Below, piece by piece: positions 34,743-42,604 of a DNA stretch of 64,000 nucleotides. Where the stretch lies: positions 1,364,001-1,428,000 of the forward strand of contig NZ_VLKF01000001.1 in the NCBI RefSeq assembly GCF_007994135.1. Reading direction: 5' to 3'. A program made the position numbers and the translations under genes. The DNA comes from Modestobacter roseus (GTDB lineage Bacteria > Actinomycetota > Actinomycetes > Mycobacteriales > Geodermatophilaceae). Position 1 is the first letter of the stretch. Each line of letters starts with the position of its first letter. The notes below the pieces were generated by a model. That model was not told the origin of the DNA. It saw nothing but the letters and a program-made list of their open reading frames with translations, and did no database searches.

Positions 34743-35609
34743 TCAGCGGCCGCGGCGGGCGAACCGCCGGCGCAGGCGGGCCACCGGGTGCGGCGTCTCC
34801 GGCTCGCCCTTGTGGCCCGTGGCGTGCCCGGTGTCCAGCGCCGTGGCCTGCTCCGGCGTGGGGGCCGTGCCGCCGAGGTGGGCCGGCAGCCACCAGCGGT
34901 CGTCGTCGCCGGCGGGCTGGTCGGGGTAGGTGCGCTGCGCCTCGGCCAGCAGCTCCTCCATCGCGGCCCGCGTGCGCCGCAACAGCGCCTGCGCCTTCTC
35001 CCCCGGCTCGGGGACGATGGGTTCGCCGACGACCACCGTCACCGCCACCCCGCGCTTGAGCACCACCGGGTGCCCCTTGGTGGCGATCCGCTGCCCGCCC
35101 CACACGGCGGCCGGGAGGATCGGCACCCCGGCGTCCAGGGCCATCCGCGCCGCGCCGGCCTTCAGGTCCTTGACGGTGAACGAGCTGCTGATGGTCGCCT
35201 CGGGGAAGACGCCGACGACCTGGCCGTCCTTGAGCGAGCGGACCGCGGCGTCGAAGGCGGCAGCGCCGGCCTTGCGGTCGACCGGGATGTGCTGCATGGC
35301 CCGCATGAACGGCCCGGCGAACCAGTGGTCGAAGACCGACGCCTTCGCCATGAAGCGGACCAGGCGGTGCTGCGGCAGCGCCGCGAGGCCCAGGAAGGTG
35401 AAGTCGAAGTAGCTGACGTGGTTGCTGCACACGATCGCGCCGCCGGAGGTGGGCACGTGCTCGCCCCCGCGGACGTCGAATCGGAAGCCGAAGAGCCGGA
35501 ACACGACCAGCGCCATCCGGATGACGAACCGGTAGGGCCGGTCACGCTTGTCCGGGCGGGGCCCGAAGAGGTCGCGACGGACGATGTCGCCCCAGCTGGC
35601 GGTGTACAT
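34743..35609 (-). CDS. Lysophospholipid acyltransferase (PlsC family)
   Basis: 288-aa acyltransferase. Motif I CSNHVSYFDFTFLG (NHX3YFD variant of HX4D), motif II-like KASVFDHWFAGPFM, motif III VVGVFPEATIS. An Arg-rich N-terminal amphipathic part (RPYRFVIRMALVVFRLFGF) may dip into the membrane. ATG 35609 has the leaderless -10 TAGGGT 6 nt upstream. Convergent with the LMF gene (stops 1 bp apart). Confidence 0.9.
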   Translation of the reverse strand: MYTASWGDIVRRDLFGPRPDKRDRPYRFVIRMALVVFRLFGFRFDVRGGEHVPTSGGAIVCSNHVSYFDFTFLGLAALPQHRLVRFMAKASVFDHWFAGPFMRAMQHIPVDRKAGAAAFDAAVRSLKDGQVVGVFPEATISSSFTVKDLKAGAARMALDAGVPILPAAVWGGQRIATKGHPVVLKRGVAVTVVVGEPIVPEPGEKAQALLRRTRAAMEELLAEAQRTYPDQPAGDDDRWWLPAHLGGTAPTPEQATALDTGHATGHKGEPETPHPVARLRRRFARRGR

Positions 35610-35615
35610 GAGCGG

Positions 35616-35621
35616 ACCCTA
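35616..35621 (-). promoter_or_regulatory. -10 element TAGGGT for the PlsC gene
   Basis: TAGGGT (minus), 6 nt, ATG 35609. Confidence 0.5.
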
Positions 35622-35647
35622 ACCAACGGTTCCGGACGTCGACCCGC

Positions 35648-36859
35648 TCACCCGACGTGGGACGCGGCGACCGCCTCCCGGACGACGGCGCCGAGGTCCC
35701 CGGACCGGGCGAACGCGGCCCGCTGCAACCGGGCCCCGGTGCCACGCCGCCGGATCTCGGCGAGGCCGTCCTCGACCCGCTCGAGGTCGCCGGCGTCGGC
35801 CAGCGCCGGCCGGACGTGTCCGAGCAGGGCGTCCAGCACCTCACCGGCCGGCGCGGATCGGCCCGACCGCGGGTCCACGAGGACGTCGTCCAGGCCGGAG
35901 CGGCCGGCCCGCCAGGCGGCGACGCGGACCAGTTCGGTCGGCACGTCGGGGGCGGGCACCCCGGCGCGCCAGTCACGGGCGGCGGTCTCGACCAGTGCCC
36001 GGACGAGCCCAGCGTGCACGACGGCGTCGCTCACCCGCAGCACGACGTCGGCGACCCGCACCTCGACCGTGGGCCAGGAGGCCGACAGGCGGGCGTCGAA
36101 GTAGACCATCCCCTCGTCGAGCACCGTGCCGGTGGCGGTGAAGTCGGAGATCAGCCGGTGGTAGGCCTCGGGTGTGCCGAACCGGCCGGTGGGGCCGGCC
36201 GAGGGCCAGCGGTTCCACACCTGGGAGCGGAAGCTGGCATAGCCGGAGTCCCGGCCACCCCAGAACGGGGAGTTGCTGGTCAGCGCGGTCAGCACGGGCA
36301 GCCAGACCCGGATGCGGTCGAGGACGGCCACGCCCTCCTCGTCGTCGGCGACCGAGACGTGCACGTGGCAGCCGCAGGTCAGCACTTCCTCGGCCGTGAG
36401 GCCGAACGCCTCCGCCATCCGGGCGTACCGGCGCCCCGGGGTGGCGACCGGCTGCACCGGCACCGGTGAGGTGGCGAGGGCCGCCACGCGAGCGCCCACC
36501 GATGCGGCGGCGGCATCGGCCCGGGAGCGCCACCAGATCAGCTCCGCGGTCACCTCGTCGAGGTCGCGGCAGACCCGGGTGCCGAGCTCGATCTGCTGCT
36601 CCTTCAGCTCCGGCACCAGGTGGGCTCCCGGATCGGGGTCGTCCTCCCCCTCCTCGATGCGGTCGTGCTCCTCGACCGTCTCCCCCTCCCCGCGGCGTGC
36701 GGCGGCCTCCAGTGCCTCGGGCCCCAGCGGTACCGGGGTGCCCGACTCGGCCACGACCAGCAGTTCTTCCTCGACTCCCACGGTGCGCACCCCGCCATGA
36801 TCACCGGTGCGGTCGCCGTTCTGGCGGGTGCGCGGCGGCTGTTCACCGGGTGGGGTCAC
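35648..36859 (-). CDS. Carboxylate-amine ligase, GCS2 (YbdK) family
   Basis: 403-aa glutamate-cysteine ligase type 2-like protein. RTVGVEEELLVVAESG is the ATP/Mg-binding start, QQIELGTRVCRDLDE follows, CGCHVHVSVADDEEG and SNSPFWGGRDSGYASFRSQV are family signatures. Members make gamma-glutamylcysteine or other amide bonds. The start may be GTG 36859 or GTG 36790, the latter placing the conserved RTVGVEEE at the N-terminus. Acidic insertion at residues 55-75. Confidence 0.9.
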   Translation of the reverse strand: MTPPGEQPPRTRQNGDRTGDHGGVRTVGVEEELLVVAESGTPVPLGPEALEAAARRGEGETVEEHDRIEEGEDDPDPGAHLVPELKEQQIELGTRVCRDLDEVTAELIWWRSRADAAAASVGARVAALATSPVPVQPVATPGRRYARMAEAFGLTAEEVLTCGCHVHVSVADDEEGVAVLDRIRVWLPVLTALTSNSPFWGGRDSGYASFRSQVWNRWPSAGPTGRFGTPEAYHRLISDFTATGTVLDEGMVYFDARLSASWPTVEVRVADVVLRVSDAVVHAGLVRALVETAARDWRAGVPAPDVPTELVRVAAWRAGRSGLDDVLVDPRSGRSAPAGEVLDALLGHVRPALADAGDLERVEDGLAEIRRRGTGARLQRAAFARSGDLGAVVREAVAASHVG

Positions 36860-36931
36860 TGCGCCTGCGGCGCCCGGAGGGTGGCGCGTCGCCTTGTCTG
36901 GCAGGTGACCACGAAATGTGTCCGGACTTTT

Positions 36932-36946
36932 GTTGGGGATAACGGT
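36932..36946 (+). repeat. Intergenic repeat core GTTGGGGATAACGGT, copy 2
   Basis: Shares 15 bp with the copies at 14850-14867 and 56149-56166. It abuts the -10 TAGTGT of the recombinase-like gene, sharing one base with it. Confidence 0.7.
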
Positions 36947-36951
36947 AGTGT
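36946..36951 (+). promoter_or_regulatory. -10 element TAGTGT for the recombinase-like gene
   Basis: TAGTGT, 6 nt, ATG at 36958. The repeat core lies immediately upstream, where an operator or activator site would be. Confidence 0.5.
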
Positions 36952-36957
36952 CCGGTC

Positions 36958-37803
36958 ATGTCCGGTCGGTGGCAGCCTCCGCTGCCGCACATGCCTGCCC
37001 CACCACCCGAGCGCGCCTGGCAACGGCTGGCGGTGCCCCGGGGGTACGAGGTGCAGTGGCGCCGCCTGGTCGATGCGGCGCTGGAGCTCGACCTGGGGCC
37101 CGACGACCTCGCGGCCGGGGGGTTCGCGGAGCTGGCCGCGGCGCGGGAGTGGAAGCCGGCGACCGTGACGCTCTACAGCAAGGTTGGCCGGTACGGCGGG
37201 CTGGACCTGCCCCTGCCGCACACGCCCGAGCCGGATCCGCCGGTGCTGGACCTGCGGCCACTCACCGAGATCCGCAGCGACGACCCCGAGCACCTGCGCA
37301 CGGTGGCGTGGTGCTCACTGGCGCTGCAGTGGCCGGCGACGGTCGGGCAGTTCCGGTCGCTGCGCCGGGACCAGGTCGACGTCTCCGGGGACGCGTTGCG
37401 GATCAGCACCGAGGACGGCGCGTGGACGGTTCGCGGCGCCACCGCGGCGTGGAGTGCCTGGGAGGCGACCCGGGACCGGTTCCCGGCGCTGGCCGCCAGC
37501 TCCTGGGTGCTGCCGGCGTTGCGCCGGGGTCCGGGCGTGGACAGCCGGATCGGTGGGCGGCTGTCGACCCAGGCGCTGCAGACCACGTTCGCGAAGCACG
37601 CGGCCAACACGGGGCGCCACCTGCAGGCGACGGCGCTCCCCCGCCACCGGGAGGCCGCCGACGCCCTGGCCGCGGTGTACCTGACCCTGTCCTACGACTC
37701 CTACCGCCGCCTGGCGCTGGCCACCGGCGCTCCGCCGGTCGCCGTCCGGGGCACCGTGCGGGCGCTGCGCAGCGTGCACCGGACGTCCCGGCTGGCCGGC
37801 TGA
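36958..37803 (+). CDS. Tyrosine-recombinase-like protein, probably non-canonical
   Basis: 281 aa. I read a weak phage-integrase layout: an N-terminal helical part with a Pro/His-rich start (PPLPHMPAPPPERAWQRLAV), VGQFRSLRRDQVDVSGDALRI in the position of box I (Arg plus following strand), STQALQTTFAKHAANTG in the HxxR region and PRHREAADALAAVYLTLSYD with a late Tyr. The exact RKHRHY catalytic set is not all visible, so it may be a regulator or a degenerate recombinase. ATG 36958 has leaderless spacing. Alternatively an unrelated hypothetical. Confidence 0.5.
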   Translation: MSGRWQPPLPHMPAPPPERAWQRLAVPRGYEVQWRRLVDAALELDLGPDDLAAGGFAELAAAREWKPATVTLYSKVGRYGGLDLPLPHTPEPDPPVLDLRPLTEIRSDDPEHLRTVAWCSLALQWPATVGQFRSLRRDQVDVSGDALRISTEDGAWTVRGATAAWSAWEATRDRFPALAASSWVLPALRRGPGVDSRIGGRLSTQALQTTFAKHAANTGRHLQATALPRHREAADALAAVYLTLSYDSYRRLALATGAPPVAVRGTVRALRSVHRTSRLAG

Positions 37804-37829
37804 CCCGGGGCGGCCCGGCCCGGGTCAGC
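37799..37829. terminator. Bidirectional hairpin overlapping two convergent stops
   Basis: An 11-bp perfect stem (GCTGACCCGGG / CCCGGGTCAGC) with a 9-nt loop contains the stop of the recombinase-like gene and touches the stop of the radical SAM gene. Confidence 0.65.
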
Positions 37830-39969
37830 AGAGCGCCAGCTGTTCGGGCTCCTCGGCCGGCGCCCGAACAGCTGGCGCGCGCACCGGCAGGCTGCCGGCG
37901 GGGAAACCGGCCGACTCGTCACCGGGCAGGCCGGTGTCGGAAGCGCCGTCGACGCCGCGGGCGAGGCCGCCGCTCTGCCGGTCCAGGCCGTGGCGGGCGA
38001 GCAGCGGGGCGACCCGCTTGGTGAGCCAGGTGCGGTAGTCGGCGGGCACGTAGGCACCCCGGCCGTAGAGGTTGCGGTAGCGCGGCACCAGGGTCGGGTG
38101 CTCGCGGGCGAGCCAGGCGGTGAACCACTCCCGCGCGCCGGGGCGCAGGTGCAGCGGCAGGACGGTGACCCCGGTGGCACCCGCGTCGGCGATCGCCCCG
38201 ATCGCGGCGTCGAGGTGGTCGAGCTGGTCGGTGAGCCCGGGGAGCACCGGGGCGAGGAACACCCCGCACGGCAGCCCGGCATCGGTGATCGCCCGCACCA
38301 GGTCCAGCCGCGCCCGCGGGGTGGGGACGCCGGGCTCGAGCGCCTGGTGCAGCTCGTCGTCCCAGATCGCCATCGACACGCCCATCCCGATCGGCACGTC
38401 CCGCGCGGCGGCGGCGAGCAGCGGGACGTCGCGGCGGGCCAGTGTGCCCTTGGTGAGCACCGAGAACGGGGTGCCCGAGGTCGCCAGCGCGCTGATGATC
38501 CCTGGCATCAGCCGGTAGCGGCCTTCGGCCCGCTGGTAGGGATCCGTGTTGGTGCCCAGCGCGACGTGTTCTCGCCGCCAGGAGGGCCGGGCCAGCTCCC
38601 GGCGTAGCACCTCGGCGATGTTGGTCTTGACCACGATCTGCTGGTCGAAGTCGTCGCCGCTGTCCAGCTCCAGCCACTCGTGCGTGCCCCGGGCGAAGCA
38701 GTTGTGGCTGACCACGCCGTTGGCGATGAAGTCCCCGGTGCCCGTGGTGATGTCGTACATCGGCATCTCGAGACCGAGGTCCTCGATCCCGGTGACCTGC
38801 AGGTCGGCGTTGCTCTTGATGGCGATGCCCTGGACCGAGCACTTGCGGCGGATCGCCGGGTCGACGAGATGGATGAACCGCAGGTGTTCCGACAGCCCAC
38901 CCCGCAGCCGCACCGTGCGGACGTGGTTCGCCAGGCCGGGGTCTTCGAGCACGCTGTCGAAACCGAGGGCGGTGAATGCCTCCGACGTGCGCGTCAACAT
39001 CCCGTCGTCCGCGTTGCTGATCCGCAGGACGTGCTGGCTGCGTCCGCCCTCCGCGTCGAAGATCCCTGCGAGGAAACCCCGCCGCCAGGGGTCTGACGGC
39101 GTCTCCGGCCACTCGACCAGCTCCATGATCCGGGCGACCGCCGCTGCCGCCGAGGTGCGTATCGCGCTGATCGCCCGCCGCTGCGGTGTGGCCTCGGAGA
39201 ACTCGAACCAATCCGTCCGGACGCCGGCCAGGGCGAGGTACTGCTGTGTCCGCTGGAGCCCTTCGGCGTCCGCCAGCGCCAACCGGAACCGGTGGAGGTC
39301 ACCGTGGGCCCGGCCGACCCGTGAGTAGCGGTACGTCTTGAGGTGGCCGTCACCGCGGACCATGCCGGTGAGGTAGCCCCGCCGGTAGTCACCGCACGCC
39401 ACGGTCGACGGGGCCGTCCGTCCGAAGCCGAGCAGGGAATCGTTCAAGGTGAGATGCGGGCGCTGCTCCCCGCGGCAGCCGGACTCCCGGACGTGCTTCC
39501 AGCCGCGGCCGGTCAGGAAGCGGTGGTCGGCACTGGCGACGATCGACGTCCCGTCGGCCAGGGTCACCCGGTGTGCCGGTTTGACGGTCGACCAGTGCGC
39601 TCGCACCTCGGTCTGGATGTAGAAGCGGTAGCTGCCGCGCTTCTCCGTGCCGACCACCCGGTCACCGACCTGCACGTCCGCGATGCGCTTCTGCCGCCCG
39701 TCGGCCATGAGAACGAGGGTGTTCGGTCCTACGCAGTACACACACGCATGGGAGCAGCCGCGGTAGGGGTTGATGGTGTGGCCGAACGGCATGGCCGACC
39801 CCGCCGGGACGGCGTTCAGCGCGCTCTTCGCCCGCACCTCGTGGAAGGTGAGCCCGGGGAACTCCGGCACCTGCACCCGGCGGAGCAGCCCACGCACGGT
39901 CGGCAGCCCGGGCAGTGTCGTCGGCTCGTCGAGGTCGAGCTTCTGGGCGTCCCACCGCATGCCGCCCAT
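37825..39969 (-). CDS. Rv2578c-family radical SAM protein interrupted by an intein
   Basis: Radical SAM protein related to the SplB/Rv2578c group. The precursor is 714 aa from ATG 39969 (MGGMRWDAQKLDLDEP) or 711 aa from ATG 39960. The FeS motif CSHACVYC (CX3CX2C) is split: the intein replaces nothing but separates CSHACVY from CFARGTHEWLELDSGDDFD. After splicing the mature protein is about 366-369 aa, the family length. The C-extein has IVVKTNIAEVLRRELARPSW, VALGTNTDPYQRAEG, SVLTKGTLARRD. A LexA-type box abuts the start, suggesting DNA-damage induction. Activity and substrate unknown. Confidence 0.92.
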   Translation of the reverse strand: MGGMRWDAQKLDLDEPTTLPGLPTVRGLLRRVQVPEFPGLTFHEVRAKSALNAVPAGSAMPFGHTINPYRGCSHACVYCVGPNTLVLMADGRQKRIADVQVGDRVVGTEKRGSYRFYIQTEVRAHWSTVKPAHRVTLADGTSIVASADHRFLTGRGWKHVRESGCRGEQRPHLTLNDSLLGFGRTAPSTVACGDYRRGYLTGMVRGDGHLKTYRYSRVGRAHGDLHRFRLALADAEGLQRTQQYLALAGVRTDWFEFSEATPQRRAISAIRTSAAAAVARIMELVEWPETPSDPWRRGFLAGIFDAEGGRSQHVLRISNADDGMLTRTSEAFTALGFDSVLEDPGLANHVRTVRLRGGLSEHLRFIHLVDPAIRRKCSVQGIAIKSNADLQVTGIEDLGLEMPMYDITTGTGDFIANGVVSHNCFARGTHEWLELDSGDDFDQQIVVKTNIAEVLRRELARPSWRREHVALGTNTDPYQRAEGRYRLMPGIISALATSGTPFSVLTKGTLARRDVPLLAAAARDVPIGMGVSMAIWDDELHQALEPGVPTPRARLDLVRAITDAGLPCGVFLAPVLPGLTDQLDHLDAAIGAIADAGATGVTVLPLHLRPGAREWFTAWLAREHPTLVPRYRNLYGRGAYVPADYRTWLTKRVAPLLARHGLDRQSGGLARGVDGASDTGLPGDESAGFPAGSLPVRAPAVRAPAEEPEQLALC
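37833..37878. repeat. 46-nt inverted repeat inside the 3' end of the radical SAM gene
   Basis: 17-bp arms GCGCCAGCTGTTCGGGC and complement with a 12-nt loop. It is within coding sequence (C-terminal residues) and next to the terminator hairpin. Confidence 0.75.
38701..39735 (-). mobile_element. LAGLIDADG homing-endonuclease intein (345 aa)
   Basis: In-frame insertion from Cys1 (block A CVGPNTLVLMADGRQKR) to C-terminal His-Asn (block F/G MYDITTGTGDFIANGVVSHN), with Cys as the +1 extein residue. Block B is SADHRFLT (residues 68-75, His71). The homing endonuclease core has both motifs, GYLTGMVRGDG (120-130) and GFLAGIFDAEG (220-230), each with its acidic active-site residue, so nuclease and splicing look intact. 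Codon use is less GC-extreme than the exteins. The insertion point is directly before the third FeS cysteine. Confidence 0.93.
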
Positions 39970-39985
39970 CCGAACACACGTTCGA
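39970..39985. promoter_or_regulatory. LexA (SOS) box at the radical SAM gene
   Basis: CCGAACACACGTTCGA matches the actinobacterial SOS box TCGAAC-N4-GTTCGA with one mismatch at the first base. It directly abuts the start codon at 39969, where it would block a leaderless or short-leader transcript. From memory, Rv2578c of M. tuberculosis belongs to the LexA regulon, which fits. Confidence 0.75.
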
Positions 39986-40010
39986 AGGACTGTCCAGCGG
40001 CGCCCCGGTG

Positions 40011-40478
40011 TCAGATGGGCGGGCGCTTCTCGTAGGCGGTGGAGAGCACGACCGTCGTCCGGGTGGTCACGTTGGCCACCGCGCGGATCTGCTGCAGCAG
40101 CGCCTCCAGCGCGTCGGGTGAGGCCACCCGCACCTTGAGGATGTAGCTCTCCACCCCGGCGACCGAGTGGCACTCCTCGATCGCGTCGAGGTGCGCCAGC
40201 CGGGCCGGGGCGTCGTCGGGCTGCGCCGCCTCGATCGGGGTGATCGACACGAACGCGGTCAGCGGCAACCCGAGCAGCTTGGCGTCCAGGTGCGCGCCGT
40301 AGCCGGTGATCAGCCCGCGCTGCTCCAGCCGCCGCACCCGCTGATGCACCGCGGAGACCGACAACCCCACCCGCTCGGCCAGGTCGGTGTAGCTGGCCCG
40401 CCCGTCCCGGGCCAGCGCCGACAGCAGCGCCCGGTCGACGTCGGGCGCGGGGTCAGCCGGGGAGTTCGACGAGCTCAC
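40011..40478 (-). CDS. Lrp/AsnC-family transcriptional regulator
   Basis: 155-aa regulator. N-terminal HTH LLSALARDGRASYTDLAERVGLSVSAVHQRV (in part), then the RAM ligand domain (LPLTAFVSITPIE, HSVAGVESYILKVRV). It lies downstream of the M24 peptidase gene, overlapping its 3' end by 26 bp, so the two are probably co-transcribed; Lrp-type proteins often respond to amino acids, which a dipeptidase would release. Confidence 0.92.
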   Translation of the reverse strand: MSSSNSPADPAPDVDRALLSALARDGRASYTDLAERVGLSVSAVHQRVRRLEQRGLITGYGAHLDAKLLGLPLTAFVSITPIEAAQPDDAPARLAHLDAIEECHSVAGVESYILKVRVASPDALEALLQQIRAVANVTTRTTVVLSTAYEKRPPI

Positions 40479-41598
40479 GGGGGCCCTCGTTCAGCGTGCG
40501 GACGCCGTCGTCGGTGCAGACCACGATGTCCTCGATCCGGGCGCCGCAGCGCCCGGCCAGGTAGATGCCGGGCTCGACGGAGAAGGCCATCCCCGGCTCC
40601 AGCGGCAGGTCGTTGCCGGCGACGACGTAGGGCGCCTCGTGGGTGTCCAGCCCGATGCCGTGCCCGGTGCGGTGGATGAACTGCTCGCCCCAGCCGGCCT
40701 CGGTGATCACCTCGCGCGCCACGGCGTCGATCTGCTCGCAGGTGACACCGGGCCGCACCGCCGCCGTCGCGGCCTCCTGCGCCCGCTGCAGCACGGCGTA
40801 CCACTCGGCGGTCTCGGCGTCGGCCGAGCCGCCCACGACGTAGGTGCGGGTGCAGTCGGACCGGTAGCCGGTCGCGGTCTCCCCGCCGATGTCGACGACC
40901 ACCAGGTCACCGGCGGCCACCACCCGGTCGGAGAGCTCGTGGTGGGGGCTGGCGCCGTTCGGGCCCGACCCGACGATCGTGAAGTCGACCCCCACGTGCC
41001 CCTCGGCCAGGATCGCCGCGGCGATGTCGGCGCCCACCTCGGCCTCGGTGCGCCCGACCCGCAGCCACTCCCCCATGCGGGCGTGCACCCGGTCGATCGC
41101 GGCGCCGGCCAGCGCCAGCTCCTCGACCTCCGCCGGGGTCTTGACCATCCGCAGCCGGTCGACGACCGGGGCGGCGAGCTCCAGCGTCGAACCCGGCAGC
41201 GCCCGCTGGATGCCCAGTGCGTGCTCGGCCCAGGTGCGGTTGCCCACCGCCACTCGCTGCGGCGCCGACCCCAGCCGGGCGGTGAGGGCGTCGGCCAGCC
41301 GGGCGAACGGGTCGTCGGTCTCGTCCCAGGCCAGCACCTCCAGACCGAGCGCGCCGGCCGGGGACGCCTCGACCATCGGCGCCTCCAGCCGCGGCACGAC
41401 GAGCAGCGGCTCACCCCGGCGGGGCACGGCCAGCGCGGTCAGCCGCTCCATGGCGTGCGCGTCGTAGCCGCAGAGGTAGCGCAGGTCCGACCCCGGGGTG
41501 ACCACGACGACGTCGACCCCGACCTCGTCGGCGACCGCGCGGGCGGCGCGCACCCGGTCGATGGACACCAGCGGGGACGAGGGAGCTGCTCCGGACAC
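40453..41598 (-). CDS. pepE: M24-family Xaa-Pro dipeptidase/aminopeptidase
   Basis: 381-aa metallopeptidase in the position of M. tuberculosis pepE (Rv2089c). Metal ligands: two Asp in VVVDIGGETATGYRSDCTRT, His in HRTGHGIGLDTHEAPYV, Glu in FSVEPGIYLAG and Glu in ARIEDIVV. The N-terminal creatinase-like domain precedes it (TPGSDLRYLCGYDAHAMERL). Two tandem GTG codons start the frame; 41598 is favoured because it lies 6 nt after TAGGCT. Confidence 0.93.
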   Translation of the reverse strand: MSGAAPSSPLVSIDRVRAARAVADEVGVDVVVVTPGSDLRYLCGYDAHAMERLTALAVPRRGEPLLVVPRLEAPMVEASPAGALGLEVLAWDETDDPFARLADALTARLGSAPQRVAVGNRTWAEHALGIQRALPGSTLELAAPVVDRLRMVKTPAEVEELALAGAAIDRVHARMGEWLRVGRTEAEVGADIAAAILAEGHVGVDFTIVGSGPNGASPHHELSDRVVAAGDLVVVDIGGETATGYRSDCTRTYVVGGSADAETAEWYAVLQRAQEAATAAVRPGVTCEQIDAVAREVITEAGWGEQFIHRTGHGIGLDTHEAPYVVAGNDLPLEPGMAFSVEPGIYLAGRCGARIEDIVVCTDDGVRTLNEGPRELVELPG

Positions 41599-41604
41599 CA
41601 CGGC

Positions 41605-41610
41605 AGCCTA
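41605..41610 (-). promoter_or_regulatory. -10 element TAGGCT for the M24 peptidase
   Basis: TAGGCT (minus), 6 nt, GTG 41598. The exonuclease promoter lies about 45 bp away on the other strand. Confidence 0.5.
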
Positions 41611-41651
41611 ACCACGGGTTCCGACGTGGCCCCCCGTCGTCACCAGGCCGT

Positions 41652-41657
41652 TACCGT
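41652..41657 (+). promoter_or_regulatory. -10 element TACCGT for the 5'-3' exonuclease
   Basis: TACCGT, 7 nt, GTG 41665. Confidence 0.5.
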
Positions 41658-41664
41658 CGCGCCC

Positions 41665-42591
41665 GTGACGACCATGCTGCTGGACGCCGCCAGCCTCTAC
41701 TTCCGCGCGTTCTACGGCGTCCCCACGTCGGTGACCTCCCCCGACGGGCGCCCGGTGAACGCGGTGCGCGGGTTCCTGGACATGACCGCGCGGCTGGTGG
41801 TGGCCCACCGGCCCCAGCGCCTGGTCGCCTGCTGGGACGACGACTGGCGGCCGGCGTTCCGGGTGGCCGCCGTCCCGTCGTACAAGGCGCACCGGGTGGC
41901 CCCCGAGGGCGGGGAGGAGACCCCGGACGAGCTGGCCCCGCAGGTGCCGGTGCTGGTCGAGGTGCTCGCGGCCACCGGCCTGGCCCGGGTGGGCGCGCCC
42001 GGCTACGAGGCCGACGACGTCATCGGCACGCTGGCCACCCGCGCCCGCGGCCCGGTCGACGTGGTCACCGGCGACCGGGACCTCTTCCAGCTGGTCGACG
42101 ACGCCCGCGGGGTGCGGGTGCTATACACCAACCGCGGGATCACCGACCTGGAGTTCGTCGACGAGGCGGCCGTGGCGGCGAGGTACGGCATCCCGGGCCG
42201 TGCCTACGCGGACTTCGCGGTGCTCCGCGGCGACCCCAGCGACGGGCTCCCCGGCGTCGTCGGCGTGGGTGAGAAGACCGCCGCCGCGCTGATCAACGAG
42301 TTCGGGTCGCTCGCCGGCATCCGGGCGGCCGCCGCCCGCACGGCCGTGCCGAAGGCGCCGCTGACCAAGGGGGTGCTGGCGAAGCTGGCCGCGTCCGCGG
42401 ACTACCTGGACGCCGCGCCCGAGGTCGTCGCCGTCGTCACCTCGATCGACCTGCCCCCGGTCGACGGCGACCTGCCGGCCCGCCCGGCCGACCCCGAGGC
42501 ACTGGCGCTGCTCGCCGAACGGCACGGGCTGGAGTCCTCGGTCCGCCGGCTGGGCGCCGCGCTGGGCTGGCCGGACGACGCGCTGGGCTGA
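41665..42591 (+). CDS. 5'-3' exonuclease (PolA N-domain-like, FEN family)
   Basis: 308-aa stand-alone flap endonuclease/5'-3' exonuclease, the orthologue of Rv2090. MLLDAASLYFRAFYGVP holds the first Asp, GYEADDVIGTLA and VVTGDRDLFQLV the acidic metal ligands, and the helix-hairpin-helix is PGVVGVGEKTAAALINEFGS. It would process RNA primers or flaps. Start chosen at the leaderless GTG; MLL at ATG 41674 is an alternative. Confidence 0.93.
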   Translation: MTTMLLDAASLYFRAFYGVPTSVTSPDGRPVNAVRGFLDMTARLVVAHRPQRLVACWDDDWRPAFRVAAVPSYKAHRVAPEGGEETPDELAPQVPVLVEVLAATGLARVGAPGYEADDVIGTLATRARGPVDVVTGDRDLFQLVDDARGVRVLYTNRGITDLEFVDEAAVAARYGIPGRAYADFAVLRGDPSDGLPGVVGVGEKTAAALINEFGSLAGIRAAAARTAVPKAPLTKGVLAKLAASADYLDAAPEVVAVVTSIDLPPVDGDLPARPADPEALALLAERHGLESSVRRLGAALGWPDDALG

Positions 42592-42604
42592 TCCGCGGTC
42601 GGGC

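Noticed and set aside
36958-37803. Integrase-like gene as evidence for an integrated phage or genomic island
   Set aside because: No tRNA, att direct repeats, or phage genes flank it, and neighbours are housekeeping genes with normal composition.
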